Shown here in pieces: positions 9,749 to 19,634 of a stretch of 64,000 nt of DNA. The DNA comes from Variovorax sp. Root473 (GTDB lineage Bacteria; Pseudomonadota; Gammaproteobacteria; Burkholderiales; Burkholderiaceae_C), in contig NZ_LMEV01000017.1 of the NCBI RefSeq assembly GCF_001426505.1, forward strand, positions 846,739-910,738, in the 5' to 3' direction. A model generated the notes under the pieces. That model made no database searches. It was not told the origin of the DNA and saw nothing but the letters and a program-made list of their open reading frames with translations. How positions within the stretch are numbered: the stretch's first letter is position 1; the number at the start of each line of letters is the position of its first letter. The position numbers were made by a program, and so were the translations under genes.

Positions 9749-10519
9749 ATGTCCCTTTCAAGAATCGAAGTCGTCGCCGGAGCGCTGGTGCGTGCGCGCG
9801 GTGAACACGTCGCGTGCCCGGCGGCAGAAGTGGCCGACCTGCTCACGCAGGCGAACGACGCCTACGCCGTGCAGCAGCAGGTGGCGCAGGCGCTCGGCTG
9901 GTTCGGCACTGCGCCGCCCCGCTACTGGAAAGCGGGTGGCCCGTCGCGCGACGCGGTGCTGACCCACGCACCGCTGCCGCCGCGCGGCGTGTGGCCCAGC
10001 CCGGCGACGGCGGGCGACTGGCCGTTCCACATGCGCGGCATCGAGGCCGAGATCGCGCTGCGGATCGGGCACGATGTCGATGCAGCCATGGCATTCACGC
10101 TCGACGTCGACAGCGCCCGCGCGCTGGTCGATGCGATGACGGTGTCGATCGAGGTCGTCGACTCGCGCTGGCAGGAGTCCATCGACGCGCCCGCGCTGTG
10201 CAAGCTGGCCGACCTGCAATCGCACGGCGCGCTGGTGCTCGGCGCGTGGGGGCCGTTCGTGGCCCGCGACTGGGCCGCGCAGGCGTGCGAGGTGCGCATC
10301 GGCGCACGCGCCGCCGTGATGCGCCGCGGCACGCATTCGCTCGGCGATCCCGCCTGGCTGCTGCCCGCGTGGCTGCGCCATGCCACGCGCCACGGCGAGA
10401 CCGTCGCGGCCGGCACCGTCGTCACGACCGGCACGTGGGTCGGCATTCTCGAAGCGGGCGAGGGCGACCTCGTCACCGCTGAATTTCCCGGCATCGGCCA
10501 CGCGTCGGTGCAGCTCTAG
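9749..10519 (+). CDS. 2-keto-4-pentenoate hydratase-like protein (MhpD family), copy 2
   Basis: A second 256-residue MhpD-like protein, clearly divergent from its neighbour. The core residues are kept: Lys61 in YWKAGG, Glu99 and Glu101 in RGIEAEIAL, Glu135 in SIEVVDSR. The start ATG at 9749 has GGAGG eight bases upstream; an earlier in-frame start at 9707 lacks one. Side-by-side hydratase-type and decarboxylase-type members occur in meta-cleavage pathways, where they form a mixed complex, but the rest of such a pathway is absent here. I therefore leave the reaction open: hydratase, decarboxylase or a related acylpyruvate-type enzyme. Confidence 0.78.
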   Translation: MSLSRIEVVAGALVRARGEHVACPAAEVADLLTQANDAYAVQQQVAQALGWFGTAPPRYWKAGGPSRDAVLTHAPLPPRGVWPSPATAGDWPFHMRGIEAEIALRIGHDVDAAMAFTLDVDSARALVDAMTVSIEVVDSRWQESIDAPALCKLADLQSHGALVLGAWGPFVARDWAAQACEVRIGARAAVMRRGTHSLGDPAWLLPAWLRHATRHGETVAAGTVVTTGTWVGILEAGEGDLVTAEFPGIGHASVQL

Positions 10520-10562
10520 AACCTTTCATCCACTCACCAGAACACAGAACGGAGACACATCC

Positions 10563-11789
<1,227 letters not shown>

Positions 11790-11830
11790 TCCCGTCGGGA
11801 AGGGGCTGCGGGCTAGGTGTTTGCCATTAT

Positions 11831-11862
11831 CGTCAACAATATTGTCGACATTGTTGTTGACG
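11831..11862. promoter_or_regulatory. 32-bp operator-like dyad upstream of the MFS/hydantoinase genes
   Basis: Arms CGTCAACAA (11831-11839) and TTGTTGACG (11854-11862) are perfect reverse complements around a TGTCGACA core (11843-11850); 14 of 16 base pairs match overall. Its inner 30 bases match the dyad at 3429-3458 at 23 positions. The right arm supplies the -35 box of the predicted promoter, so a bound repressor would block polymerase. Confidence 0.75.
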
Positions 11863-11885
11863 TTTGTTTTGACGAAGCCTAGATT
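11857..11885 (+). promoter_or_regulatory. Predicted sigma-70 promoter for the MFS/hydantoinase operon
   Basis: TTGACG (11857-11862) and TAGATT (11880-11885) are separated by exactly 17 bases, giving a plausible sigma-70 promoter about 125 bp before the MFS start. The -35 box coincides with the right arm of the dyad. Confidence 0.5.
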
Positions 11886-12009
11886 CCGTTCCACAGCCTC
11901 GGTGGTGCACTGGCCCGGACCAGCCCCGACCCGCGACTGCAAAGTTCGCCAGCGTGCCGGGTCGTTTCCTTGCAAGCTGGCATCCGTGCCACTGCAAGGA
12001 GACAAGCCG

Positions 12010-13335
12010 ATGCAAAACACCATGACGGACGGCGCCAAGGCGACCGCCGCAGCACCCGATGCCGCCCTCCAGCCCACCAAGGTGCGCTGGAAGATCTTCC
12101 TGATGATGTTGTTCCTGATCTCGATCAACTATATCGACCGGGCCTCGCTCTCGGTGGCCATGCCGCTGATCGCCAAGGAGTTCGACATCGGCCCGGCCGT
12201 GCAGGGCCTGCTGCTCAGTTCGTTCTTCTGGACCTATGCGCTGATGCAGATTCCGGGCGGCATGCTGGCCGACCGCTTCGGCCCGCGCGTCGTCATCGCC
12301 GGCGCCACCGTGGGCTGGGGCTTCTTCCAGGCCATCGCCGCCGTCTGCACGGGCTGGGTGCCCTTGCTGCTCACGCGGCTGGGCCTGGGCGCGGCCGAAG
12401 CGCCGATCTACCCCGCGGGCGGCAAGCTCAACGGCATCTGGATGACGCAGACCGAGCGCGGTCGCGGCGCCACCTTGCTCGACGGCGGCGCGCCGCTGGG
12501 TGCGGCGCTGGGTGCGATCCTGATCTCGGCGCTGATCGCCGTGCTCGGCTCGTGGCGCCTGGCTTTCGTGATCGCCGGTGTCGGCACCGTGATCGCCGGC
12601 TACTTCGCCTGGCGCTACATCCGCAACCATCCGCGCCAGCATCCCGACGTGAACGAGGCCGAGGCGCGCTACATCGAGGCCAGCCACGCCGCCGATGCCG
12701 CCAAGGAATCGGCCAATGCCAGCGGCCGCGTGCTCGACTTCTTCCGCTACCGCTCGGTGTGGGGCATGTTCTTCGGCTGGATGTGCTTCAACGCGCTGTT
12801 CTACGGCCTGCTCACCTGGATGCCCAACTACCTGTCGAAGGTGCATGGCTTCGACATCAAGCAGATGGGCGGCGCGGTGTTCATCATGTTCTTCTCGGGC
12901 TTCGTCGGCGAAATGTTCGGCGGCTGGCTGGCCGACAAGTGGATGGCGGCCGGCGCGTCGCAGAGCAAGGTGCTGCGCACGCTGTTCGGCATCTCGTCGA
13001 TCATCGCGACCATTGCGATCTTCATGGTGACGCGGATCACCGACCCGGTCGCCGTGGTCGTGCTGCTGTCGGTCACGCTGTTCTTCCTGCGCTGGTGCGG
13101 CCTGTTCTGGTGCGTGCCCTCGATCCTCGGCACGCGTGCACGGGTCGGCTTCCTGGGCGGCACGATGAACCTGGGCGGCAACGTGGCGGGCATCGGCGTG
13201 CCGATCGTGGTCGGCCTGATCGTGCAGGCCACCGGCTCGTACTTCATGGCGCTCATGCTGTTCACGGCCGCCGGTGCGGGCCTGTTCGTCTGCTCGACGA
13301 TGCTGATCGACTACAGCAAGAAGCTGCCGGTCTGA
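12010..13335 (+). CDS. MFS transporter, anion:cation symporter (ACS) type
   Basis: A 441-residue MFS protein of the ACS family (phthalate, tartrate, galactonate and glucarate importers): the INYIDRASLSVAMP opening helix, GGMLADRFGPR loop and AEAPIYPAG segment are typical. It is an inner-membrane proton symporter for an organic anion. The ATG at 12010 has AAGGAG eight bases upstream. It heads the second half of the catabolic island, directly behind a dyad-controlled promoter, and its gene precedes the Asp/Glu racemase-fold enzyme by 25 bp. The island thus has both a TRAP and an MFS uptake route. Confidence 0.9.
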   Translation: MQNTMTDGAKATAAAPDAALQPTKVRWKIFLMMLFLISINYIDRASLSVAMPLIAKEFDIGPAVQGLLLSSFFWTYALMQIPGGMLADRFGPRVVIAGATVGWGFFQAIAAVCTGWVPLLLTRLGLGAAEAPIYPAGGKLNGIWMTQTERGRGATLLDGGAPLGAALGAILISALIAVLGSWRLAFVIAGVGTVIAGYFAWRYIRNHPRQHPDVNEAEARYIEASHAADAAKESANASGRVLDFFRYRSVWGMFFGWMCFNALFYGLLTWMPNYLSKVHGFDIKQMGGAVFIMFFSGFVGEMFGGWLADKWMAAGASQSKVLRTLFGISSIIATIAIFMVTRITDPVAVVVLLSVTLFFLRWCGLFWCVPSILGTRARVGFLGGTMNLGGNVAGIGVPIVVGLIVQATGSYFMALMLFTAAGAGLFVCSTMLIDYSKKLPV

Positions 13336-13360
13336 GGCCAATCACCCCGACATCCATCAC

Positions 13361-14089
13361 ATGACCCCTCGCAAACTCATCGGCGTGCTCACGCCTTCCT
13401 CGAACACCGCGCTCGAGCCCCTGACCAGCGCGATGGTCGCGGCCGTGCCCGGCGTGTCGGCGCATTTCTCGCGCTTCACCGTCACCGAGATCTCGATGCG
13501 CGACGCGTCGCTGAACCAGTTCGACGACAGCAAGATCCTCGAGGCCGCCCGGCTGCTGGCCGACGCACGCGTCGACACCATCTGCTGGAGCGGCACCTCG
13601 GCCAGTTGGCTCGGCTTCGAGAAAGACCAGGCGCTGTGCGCGCGCATCACCGAGGCCACCGGCATTCCGGCGACCACCTCGGTGCTCGCGCTCAACGAGC
13701 TGCTGGCCGTGCAGGGCGCGCGCACGCTGGGACTGGTGTCGCCGTACGTCGACGACGTGCAGCAGCGCATCGTCTCCAACTACGCACGCATCGGCATCGA
13801 CTGCGTGGCCGAGCGGCACCTCGATCTCACGGTGAACTTCGCCTTCAGCGAGGTCGAGCCCGACACGCTGCGCCGCATGCTGCGCGAAGTGGCGCAGCAG
13901 CGCCCAGACGCCATCACCATCATGTGCACGAACCTGAGCGGCGCGCAGCTGGTCGAGGAGATGGAGCGCGAGCTCGGCATCCCGATCTACGACTCGGTGG
14001 CCACCGTCGTCTGGCGCGCACTCAAGACCGTCGGCATTGCACCGGGCGCCGTGAAGGGCTGGGGCCGGTTGTTCGACGCAACAGCCTGA
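13361..14089 (+). CDS. Maleate isomerase/arylmalonate decarboxylase-like enzyme
   Basis: A 242-residue protein of the Asp/Glu/hydantoin racemase superfamily, nearest to the maleate isomerase and arylmalonate decarboxylase branch. TPSSNTALEP at the start is the branch's carboxylate-binding motif. Two candidate catalytic cysteines are present, Cys75 in ICWSGTS and Cys189 in IMCTNLSG, placed like those of maleate cis-trans isomerase. Maleate isomerase turns maleate into fumarate, which would let an amide-derived C4 acid enter central metabolism; decarboxylation of a malonate is the alternative. It is cytoplasmic and encoded between the MFS carrier and the hydantoinase. Confidence 0.8.
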   Translation: MTPRKLIGVLTPSSNTALEPLTSAMVAAVPGVSAHFSRFTVTEISMRDASLNQFDDSKILEAARLLADARVDTICWSGTSASWLGFEKDQALCARITEATGIPATTSVLALNELLAVQGARTLGLVSPYVDDVQQRIVSNYARIGIDCVAERHLDLTVNFAFSEVEPDTLRRMLREVAQQRPDAITIMCTNLSGAQLVEEMERELGIPIYDSVATVVWRALKTVGIAPGAVKGWGRLFDATA

Positions 14090-14134
14090 GCGTTCGCAAC
14101 CACCCCGACACAGACAGAAAAGCAAAGAAAGACC

Positions 14135-15562
14135 ATGACCTTCCGCGACCTCGATCTCGTGGTGCGCAACGCCCGCGTTGCCACCGCCAGCGACACCTTC
14201 GATTCGGACATCGGCATCGCCGGCGGCCGCATCGTGCAGCTGGGCCTCGGCCTGCCGGCCGGCCGACAGGAGATCGACGCCGCCGGCCGCTACGTGACGC
14301 CAGGTGGCGTCGATGCCCACTGCCATCTCGACCAGCCGATGGAGCCGCCGGTGCGCATGGCCGACGACTTCGACACCGGAACCCGCGCCGCGGCCTGCGG
14401 CGGCACGACCACGGTGATCCCGTTCGCCGCGCAGCAGAAGGGCCAGTCGCTGCATGCCGCCGTGCGGGACTACCACCAGCGCGCCGAGGGCCGCGCCCAC
14501 GTCGACCATGCCTTCCACCTGATCGTGAGCGACCCGACCGAAGAGGTGCTCAAGCACGAGCTGCCGCAGCTCATTGCCGAGGGCTACACCTCGTTCAAGA
14601 TCTACATGACCTACGACGATCTGAAGCTGGACGACGGCCAGATCCTCGACGTGCTGTCGGTGGCGCGGGAGCAGGGCGCGATGGCCATGATCCACGCCGA
14701 GAACGCCGACTGCATCGAGTGGCTCACCAAGCGGCTCGAAGCCAACGGGCGCACCGCACCGCGCTTTCATGCGCATTCGCGGCCGATGCTGGTCGAGCGC
14801 GAGGCCACGCACCGCGCCATTGCGCTGTCGGAGCTGGTCGACGTGCCGATCATGATCGTGCACGTGTCGGGGAGAGAAGCCGTCGAGCAGATTCGCTGGG
14901 CGCGAGCGCACGGCCTGAGCGTGTTTGCCGAAACCTGTCCGCAGTACCTGTTCCTGACCGCCGAAGACCTGGGCATCGACGACAGCTACCAGGGCGCGCG
15001 CTGCGTCTGCAGCCCGCCGCCGCGCAACCGCGAGAACCAGCAGGTGATCTGGAACGGGCTGTCCGATGGACTCTTCACGATCTTCTCGTCGGACCATGCA
15101 CCGTTCCGCTACGACGCGCCCGAGGGCAAGAAGCCCGGCGGCGAAGAGGTGGCCTTCCGCCACATACCGAACGGCATTCCGGGCATCGAGACGCGGCTGC
15201 CGCTGTTGTTTTCGCACGGCGTGCTCGACGGGCGCATCACCATCAACAAGTTTGTCGAGCTGACATCCACCAACCCGGCCAAGGCCTACGGGCTGCACCC
15301 GCGCAAGGGCACGATCGCCGTCGGCGCCGATGCCGACCTCGTGGTCTGGGGCACCACGCCACGCGCCATCCGCAACACCGACCTGCACCACGACGTCGAC
15401 TACACGCCTTACGAAAGCATCGAGGTGAAAGCCTGGCCGGCGTTGACGCTGGCACGCGGCGAAGTCGTGTGGGACGGCGAACGCTTCCATCCGCGCGCCG
15501 GACGCGGAGAATTCCTGCGCCGGGGCGAGCCGACCTTGCTGCCGAGCCGCCGACCCGCCTGA
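14135..15562 (+). CDS. Dihydropyrimidinase/D-hydantoinase family amidohydrolase
   Basis: A 475-residue cyclic amidohydrolase. All binuclear metal-site residues of the family are visible: His62 and His64 (DAHCHLD), Lys155 for carbamylation (SFKIYMTYDD), His187 (IHAEN), His243 (IVHVSG) and Asp320 (SSDHAPF). Such enzymes open the ring of hydantoins or dihydropyrimidines to N-carbamoyl acids. The length matches bacterial hydantoinases and dihydropyrimidinases rather than allantoinase, though allantoinase-like use cannot be excluded. The next gene encodes a racemase-fold protein, the usual partner. No N-carbamoylase gene is present; the amidase at 7554 might fill that role. Confidence 0.9.
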   Translation: MTFRDLDLVVRNARVATASDTFDSDIGIAGGRIVQLGLGLPAGRQEIDAAGRYVTPGGVDAHCHLDQPMEPPVRMADDFDTGTRAAACGGTTTVIPFAAQQKGQSLHAAVRDYHQRAEGRAHVDHAFHLIVSDPTEEVLKHELPQLIAEGYTSFKIYMTYDDLKLDDGQILDVLSVAREQGAMAMIHAENADCIEWLTKRLEANGRTAPRFHAHSRPMLVEREATHRAIALSELVDVPIMIVHVSGREAVEQIRWARAHGLSVFAETCPQYLFLTAEDLGIDDSYQGARCVCSPPPRNRENQQVIWNGLSDGLFTIFSSDHAPFRYDAPEGKKPGGEEVAFRHIPNGIPGIETRLPLLFSHGVLDGRITINKFVELTSTNPAKAYGLHPRKGTIAVGADADLVVWGTTPRAIRNTDLHHDVDYTPYESIEVKAWPALTLARGEVVWDGERFHPRAGRGEFLRRGEPTLLPSRRPA

Positions 15563-15585
15563 GCCCTTCGCCTGGAGACATTGCC

Positions 15586-16347
15586 ATGAACCTGCTGCTG
15601 ATCAATCCCAACACCTCGCAAAGCGTCTCCGACCTGATCGCGGCCGAAGCCCGGCGCGCGGCCGCGAGCGACACGCGCATCGAGGTGCTCACGGCGCCCT
15701 TCGGCGTGGCTTACATCGAGACGCGCTTCGAATCGCTGATCGGTGCGTACGCTGCCGCCACGCTCGCGGCCGAGCACCACACGCGGCACGACGCGATCGT
15801 GGTCGCCGCCTTCGGCGACCCCGGCATCGACGGACTGCGCGAGGCGCTCGACATCCCCGTGGTCGGCCTCACCGAAGCGGCCTTGATGAGTGCGTGCCTG
15901 CTCGGCAAGCGCTTCTCGATCGTCGCGATCTCGCGCCGCATCACGGCGTGGTACCGCGAGTGCGTGCAGGCCAATGGCCTCATCGACCGGCTTGCGAGCA
16001 TCCGCAGCCTGGACGGTCCGCTCAAGGACATCGGGCATGTGCAGGACGACCACGGCCAGCGCCTGGAGGCCCTGTGCATGTCGGCCATCGAGGACGACGG
16101 CGCGGACGTGATCATCATTGCCGGCGCGCCGCTGGCGGGCCTGGCGCGCTCGATCAAGGACCGCATTCCGGTGCCGGTGGTCGACGGCGTGTCGAGCGCC
16201 GTGTGCCATGCGCAGACGCTCGTGTCGCTGGCACCGGCGCCGGCGCGCCTGGGCAGTTTTGCGCCGCCGCCGATCAAGCCGAACCAGGGGCTGCCCGAGG
16301 CCCTGGCGCGGCTTCTGGCGCGCGACGGTGCACGCGCGCCGGGCTGA
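15586..16347 (+). CDS. Hydantoin racemase-like protein lacking both catalytic Cys
   Basis: A 253-residue member of the hydantoin/allantoin racemase branch: it begins LLLINPNTSQSV, carries FGDPGIDGLRE and ends with a PVVDGV segment, all typical. In characterised racemases Cys precedes FGDPG and a second Cys lies in an LGCAGM-like loop; here these positions read Ala75 (AAFGDPG) and Ala181 (IAGAPLAGL). Classical two-base racemisation therefore looks impossible, and another reaction or a structural role is likely. GGAG lies about ten bases before the ATG at 15586. It follows the hydantoinase by 23 bp. Confidence 0.75.
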   Translation: MNLLLINPNTSQSVSDLIAAEARRAAASDTRIEVLTAPFGVAYIETRFESLIGAYAAATLAAEHHTRHDAIVVAAFGDPGIDGLREALDIPVVGLTEAALMSACLLGKRFSIVAISRRITAWYRECVQANGLIDRLASIRSLDGPLKDIGHVQDDHGQRLEALCMSAIEDDGADVIIIAGAPLAGLARSIKDRIPVPVVDGVSSAVCHAQTLVSLAPAPARLGSFAPPPIKPNQGLPEALARLLARDGARAPG

Positions 16348-16404
16348 GGTCGCGGGCCCGTGACGCTCTGCAGCCTGGAGGGGGCATCGATAGAATCGGC
16401 GCCG

Positions 16405-17148
16405 ATGCCCACCAAAGCCCCAGCCCGCAAGACCAGCGCGAACGGCGCCACTGGCGCCACCGGCACGACCGGTGCCACCCCTGCCCGCGAACACAGCGTC
16501 GACGAGATCGCCGAGAAGATCTCGGCCGCCATCCTGGAACACCGTCTCGCGCCGGGCACGAAGCTGGGCGAAGACCGGCTGGCGACGATCTTCGCGACCA
16601 GCCGCGCCAAGGTGCGCGAGGTGCTGGCTCGGCTGGCGCACGAGCAGATCGTCGAACTCGTGCCGCAACGCGGCGCCTTCGTCGCCAAGCCCACCATCGA
16701 GCAGGCCCAGGACGTGTTCGAGGCCCGTCGCCTCATCGAACCCGGCGTGCTGCGCCGCCTCATCCGCACGCTCGACGACACCAAGAAGCAGCGCCTGCAA
16801 CGCCACATCGAGCTCGAGGCCGACGCGCGGCGTCGCGAAGACAAGCGCGCCATCGTGCGACTGTCGGGCGAGTTCCATGTGCTGCTGGCCGAGCTGGCCG
16901 GCAACTCGGCGCTGGCGCGCTCCATGCGCGAGCTGTCGGTGCTGACCTGCCTGATCATCTCGCTGTACGACGCGCCCACCGCCACCAGCTGCCGCGCCGA
17001 CGAGCACGAGGAAATCGTCGCCGCCGTGAACCGCGGGGACGCCGCGCGCGCCGAGAACCTGATGCTGCATCACCTGGACCACATCGAGCAGAGCCTGAAG
17101 CTGGACGACAGCGCGGAAGAGGTCGACCTCGAAAGCGTGTTCAGCTGA
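16405..17148 (+). CDS. GntR family regulator, FadR/FCD type
   Basis: A 247-residue regulator with a winged helix at about residues 32-100 (GEDRLATIFATSRAKVREVLARL) and an FCD ligand domain (about 105-235) whose metal-site histidines appear in EFHVLL, DEHEEIV and LHHLDHIE. A low-complexity Ala/Gly/Thr leader of about 25 residues precedes the helix domain. I use the ATG at 16405; a GTG at 16360 is possible. FCD GntR proteins commonly bind TGTnnACA cores, which occur at the centre of both dyads in this island, so this is my leading candidate for their ligand. It closes the catabolic gene set. Confidence 0.88.
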   Translation: MPTKAPARKTSANGATGATGTTGATPAREHSVDEIAEKISAAILEHRLAPGTKLGEDRLATIFATSRAKVREVLARLAHEQIVELVPQRGAFVAKPTIEQAQDVFEARRLIEPGVLRRLIRTLDDTKKQRLQRHIELEADARRREDKRAIVRLSGEFHVLLAELAGNSALARSMRELSVLTCLIISLYDAPTATSCRADEHEEIVAAVNRGDAARAENLMLHHLDHIEQSLKLDDSAEEVDLESVFS

Positions 17149-17402
17149 GGCGCGGCAAGAACCATCTGGCGAATCGCACCGCAGTACACGCATCGGCTCG
17201 ACACCTCGCGTGCCTGATCGATGCAGTCGATCCGACCTGAGCGGGTTCCGGGCCCGCAACGGCAAGATGCATGTTCATGCATGGCGCCACCGATGGGCTG
17301 ATCACCCCGTGCAGATGCGCACGCGGGTGGCCGGCAACAGCGGACCTTGCATGGCGCCGGCAAGCGTGGCAGATATCCGCGACGCGCAACTTCGCGCTTC
17401 CT

Positions 17403-19463
17403 TCAGTCCTCGTCGTGCCCGCGGTACTCGCCCATCAGCGTCTTCTGCACCGCAGGCGGCACCGCCTCGTAGTGCGACAGCGCCATCGTGTAACGTCCCT
17501 GGCCGCTGGTCATCGCGTTGAGCCTCGACTGGTAGCTGGCCAGCTCGACCTCGGGCACCTGCCCGCCGATCGCCACCGTTCCGGCGCCCAGGCCTGACGT
17601 GCCCGTGACCAACCCGCGCCGCGAGGACAGGTCGCTCGTGACATCGCCCACCGCATGCTCGGGCACGGCGATCTCGATGTGCACGATGGGTTCGAGCACC
17701 ACCGGCCGCGCCTCGCGGATTGCGGCCATGAAGGCCTTGCGGCCGGCGGTCGCGAAGGCGATGTCCTTGCTGTCGACGCTGTGGTGCTTGCCGTCGTACA
17801 CCACGACGCGCACGTCGACCACGGGGTAGCCGGCGATCGCGCCGTACGCCAGCACCTCGCGCACGCCTTTCTCGACCGCGGGGATGAACTGGCCCGGGAT
17901 CGCGCCGCCCCGGACCTCGTCGGCGAACTCGAAGCCCGCGCCCCGCGCGAGCGGCTCGATGCGCAGGAAGACCTCGGCGAACTGGCCGGCGCCGCCCGAC
18001 TGCTTCTTGTGTCGGTGGTGGCCCTCGGCCGGCGCGGTCACGCTCTCGCGGTAGGCGATGCGCGGCGGCCGCGTCAGCACCTCGAAGCGGTACACCTCGC
18101 GCAGGCGTTCGAGCACGATGCGCAGGTGCAGCTCGCCAAGGCCATAGAGCACCGTCTCATTGGTCGCGGCCACATGCTCGATGCGCAGGCACGGGTCTTC
18201 GGCCGCGAGCTTGCCGAGGATTTCCCAGGCGCGCTGTTCGTCGCCGTGGCGCTTGGGCTCCACGGCCAGGCCGTACACCGGCACGGGGAAGGGCAGCGGC
18301 GCCAGATGCACGTGGCTGTCTTCAGCGGCATCGTGCAGCACGGCATCGAAGTGGATTTCGTCGACCTTCGCCACGGCCACGATGTCGCCCGGCACCGCGC
18401 GCGACACCTCGACGTGGTCCTTGCCCTGGAGCATGAACAGGTGCCCCACCTTGAAGGGCTTGCGGCCGTCGCCGATGTAGAGCTGGCTGTCGCGCGTGAG
18501 CGTGCCCTGGTGCACGCGGAAGATGCCCATCTTGCCGACATACGGATCGATGGTGACCTTGAACACGTGCGCCAGCACATGCAGCGACGGGTCGGGCAGG
18601 GCCTGCATGGGCCGGGCCTGCGCGCCCTCGCCAAGGATGAACGCCGGCGGGTTGCCCTCGGTCGGGTCGGGCAGGAGCTTGACGATCACGTCCAGCAGTT
18701 CGGCCACGCCCGCGCCGCTGCGCGACGAGACGAAGCACACCGGAATCAGGTGGCCTTCGCGCAGTGCCTGCTCCAGCGGCGCATGCAGCTCGGCCGGGTC
18801 CATGTCGCCTTCCTCGAGGTAGCGCTCGACGAAGGCCGCGTCGACCTCCACCACCTGCTCCACCAGCGCGCGGTGCGCCGCTTCCACGGGGCCGAAATCG
18901 GAGCGTCCAAAGCGGTTGAAGAAACAGTCGATCACCTGCCGGCCCACGCCGTCGGGGACGTTCAGCGGCAGGCATTCGCGGCCGAAGGTGGCCTGGATGT
19001 CGGCCAGCAGGCCCGCCAGCGAAACGCCCTGCGCGTCGATCTTGTTGACGACGATCATGCGGGCGAGGCGGCGTGAGGCCGCGTAATCCATCATGCGCAC
19101 CGCCATCGGCTCGATGCCGGTGGCGGCATTGATGACCACCGCCACCGTTTCGACCGCCTCGAGGGCCGGCAGGCTCTGGCCGAGCAGGTCGGGTCCGCCG
19201 GGCGTGTCGATGAGGTGGATGCGCGTGCCGCCGTGCGTGAGGTGCATCACCGAGGCGTTGAGCGAATGCAGCATGCGACGCTCGAGCGGGTCGTGGTCGC
19301 TGACGGTGCTGCCGCGTTCGATGCTCCCGCATGCGGCGATGGCGCCCGCCTTGTGCAGCAGGCTTTCGGCCAGCGAGGTTTTACCGGAGGCCGCGGCGCC
19401 CACCAGCGCCAGCGTTCGCACTGCTTCCATTTCGGCCGCGAGGCCGTTCGATCGGCTTGGCAT
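17403..19463 (-). CDS. EF-G-like translation GTPase, divergent
   Basis: A 686-residue protein with the EF-G domain order: G domain, domain II (FRVHQGTLTRDSQLYIGDG), domains III, IV and V. The P-loop is GAAASGKTS (22-30), and NKID (140-143) is intact, but the switch II motif reads DTPGGPDLL (86-94): the catalytic His of the usual DTPGHVDF is missing, so GTP hydrolysis may be slow or altered. AAAGGAG lies before the ATG at 19463. This is not the housekeeping fusA, which lies in the str operon; it belongs to the EF-G-like group of unclear function, perhaps stress-related ribosome recycling or protection. It is monocistronic. Confidence 0.85.
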   Translation of the reverse strand: MPSRSNGLAAEMEAVRTLALVGAAASGKTSLAESLLHKAGAIAACGSIERGSTVSDHDPLERRMLHSLNASVMHLTHGGTRIHLIDTPGGPDLLGQSLPALEAVETVAVVINAATGIEPMAVRMMDYAASRRLARMIVVNKIDAQGVSLAGLLADIQATFGRECLPLNVPDGVGRQVIDCFFNRFGRSDFGPVEAAHRALVEQVVEVDAAFVERYLEEGDMDPAELHAPLEQALREGHLIPVCFVSSRSGAGVAELLDVIVKLLPDPTEGNPPAFILGEGAQARPMQALPDPSLHVLAHVFKVTIDPYVGKMGIFRVHQGTLTRDSQLYIGDGRKPFKVGHLFMLQGKDHVEVSRAVPGDIVAVAKVDEIHFDAVLHDAAEDSHVHLAPLPFPVPVYGLAVEPKRHGDEQRAWEILGKLAAEDPCLRIEHVAATNETVLYGLGELHLRIVLERLREVYRFEVLTRPPRIAYRESVTAPAEGHHRHKKQSGGAGQFAEVFLRIEPLARGAGFEFADEVRGGAIPGQFIPAVEKGVREVLAYGAIAGYPVVDVRVVVYDGKHHSVDSKDIAFATAGRKAFMAAIREARPVVLEPIVHIEIAVPEHAVGDVTSDLSSRRGLVTGTSGLGAGTVAIGGQVPEVELASYQSRLNAMTSGQGRYTMALSHYEAVPPAVQKTLMGEYRGHDED

Positions 19464-19634
19464 GGCTGGCTCCTTTGCGCGTCCGCAAGGCCGGCCCGGC
19501 GGCCTGCAAAGGCACGGGTGCTGCGCGTGGACGTCGGGCCAGCGTACGGGATTGACCGGGCGCGCGCAAGTTGATTGCGTCGCCGGCAAGGCGCCTGCCG
19601 GATGCGTCGGCGCCGCGGGCGTGCGCCCGCCCGC

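Noticed and set aside
7290..9761. A very long minus-strand open frame (over 800 codons) antisense to dctM, amidase and hydratase genes
   Set aside because: It is Arg/Ala/His-rich, has no family motifs and runs opposite to well-supported genes; at this GC content antisense frames stay open by chance.
13361..16347. Assigning a nicotinate or 2,5-dihydroxypyridine pathway because of the amidase and maleate isomerase-like genes
   Set aside because: The needed hydroxylases and ring-cleaving dioxygenase are not in the window, and hydantoinase is not part of that pathway.
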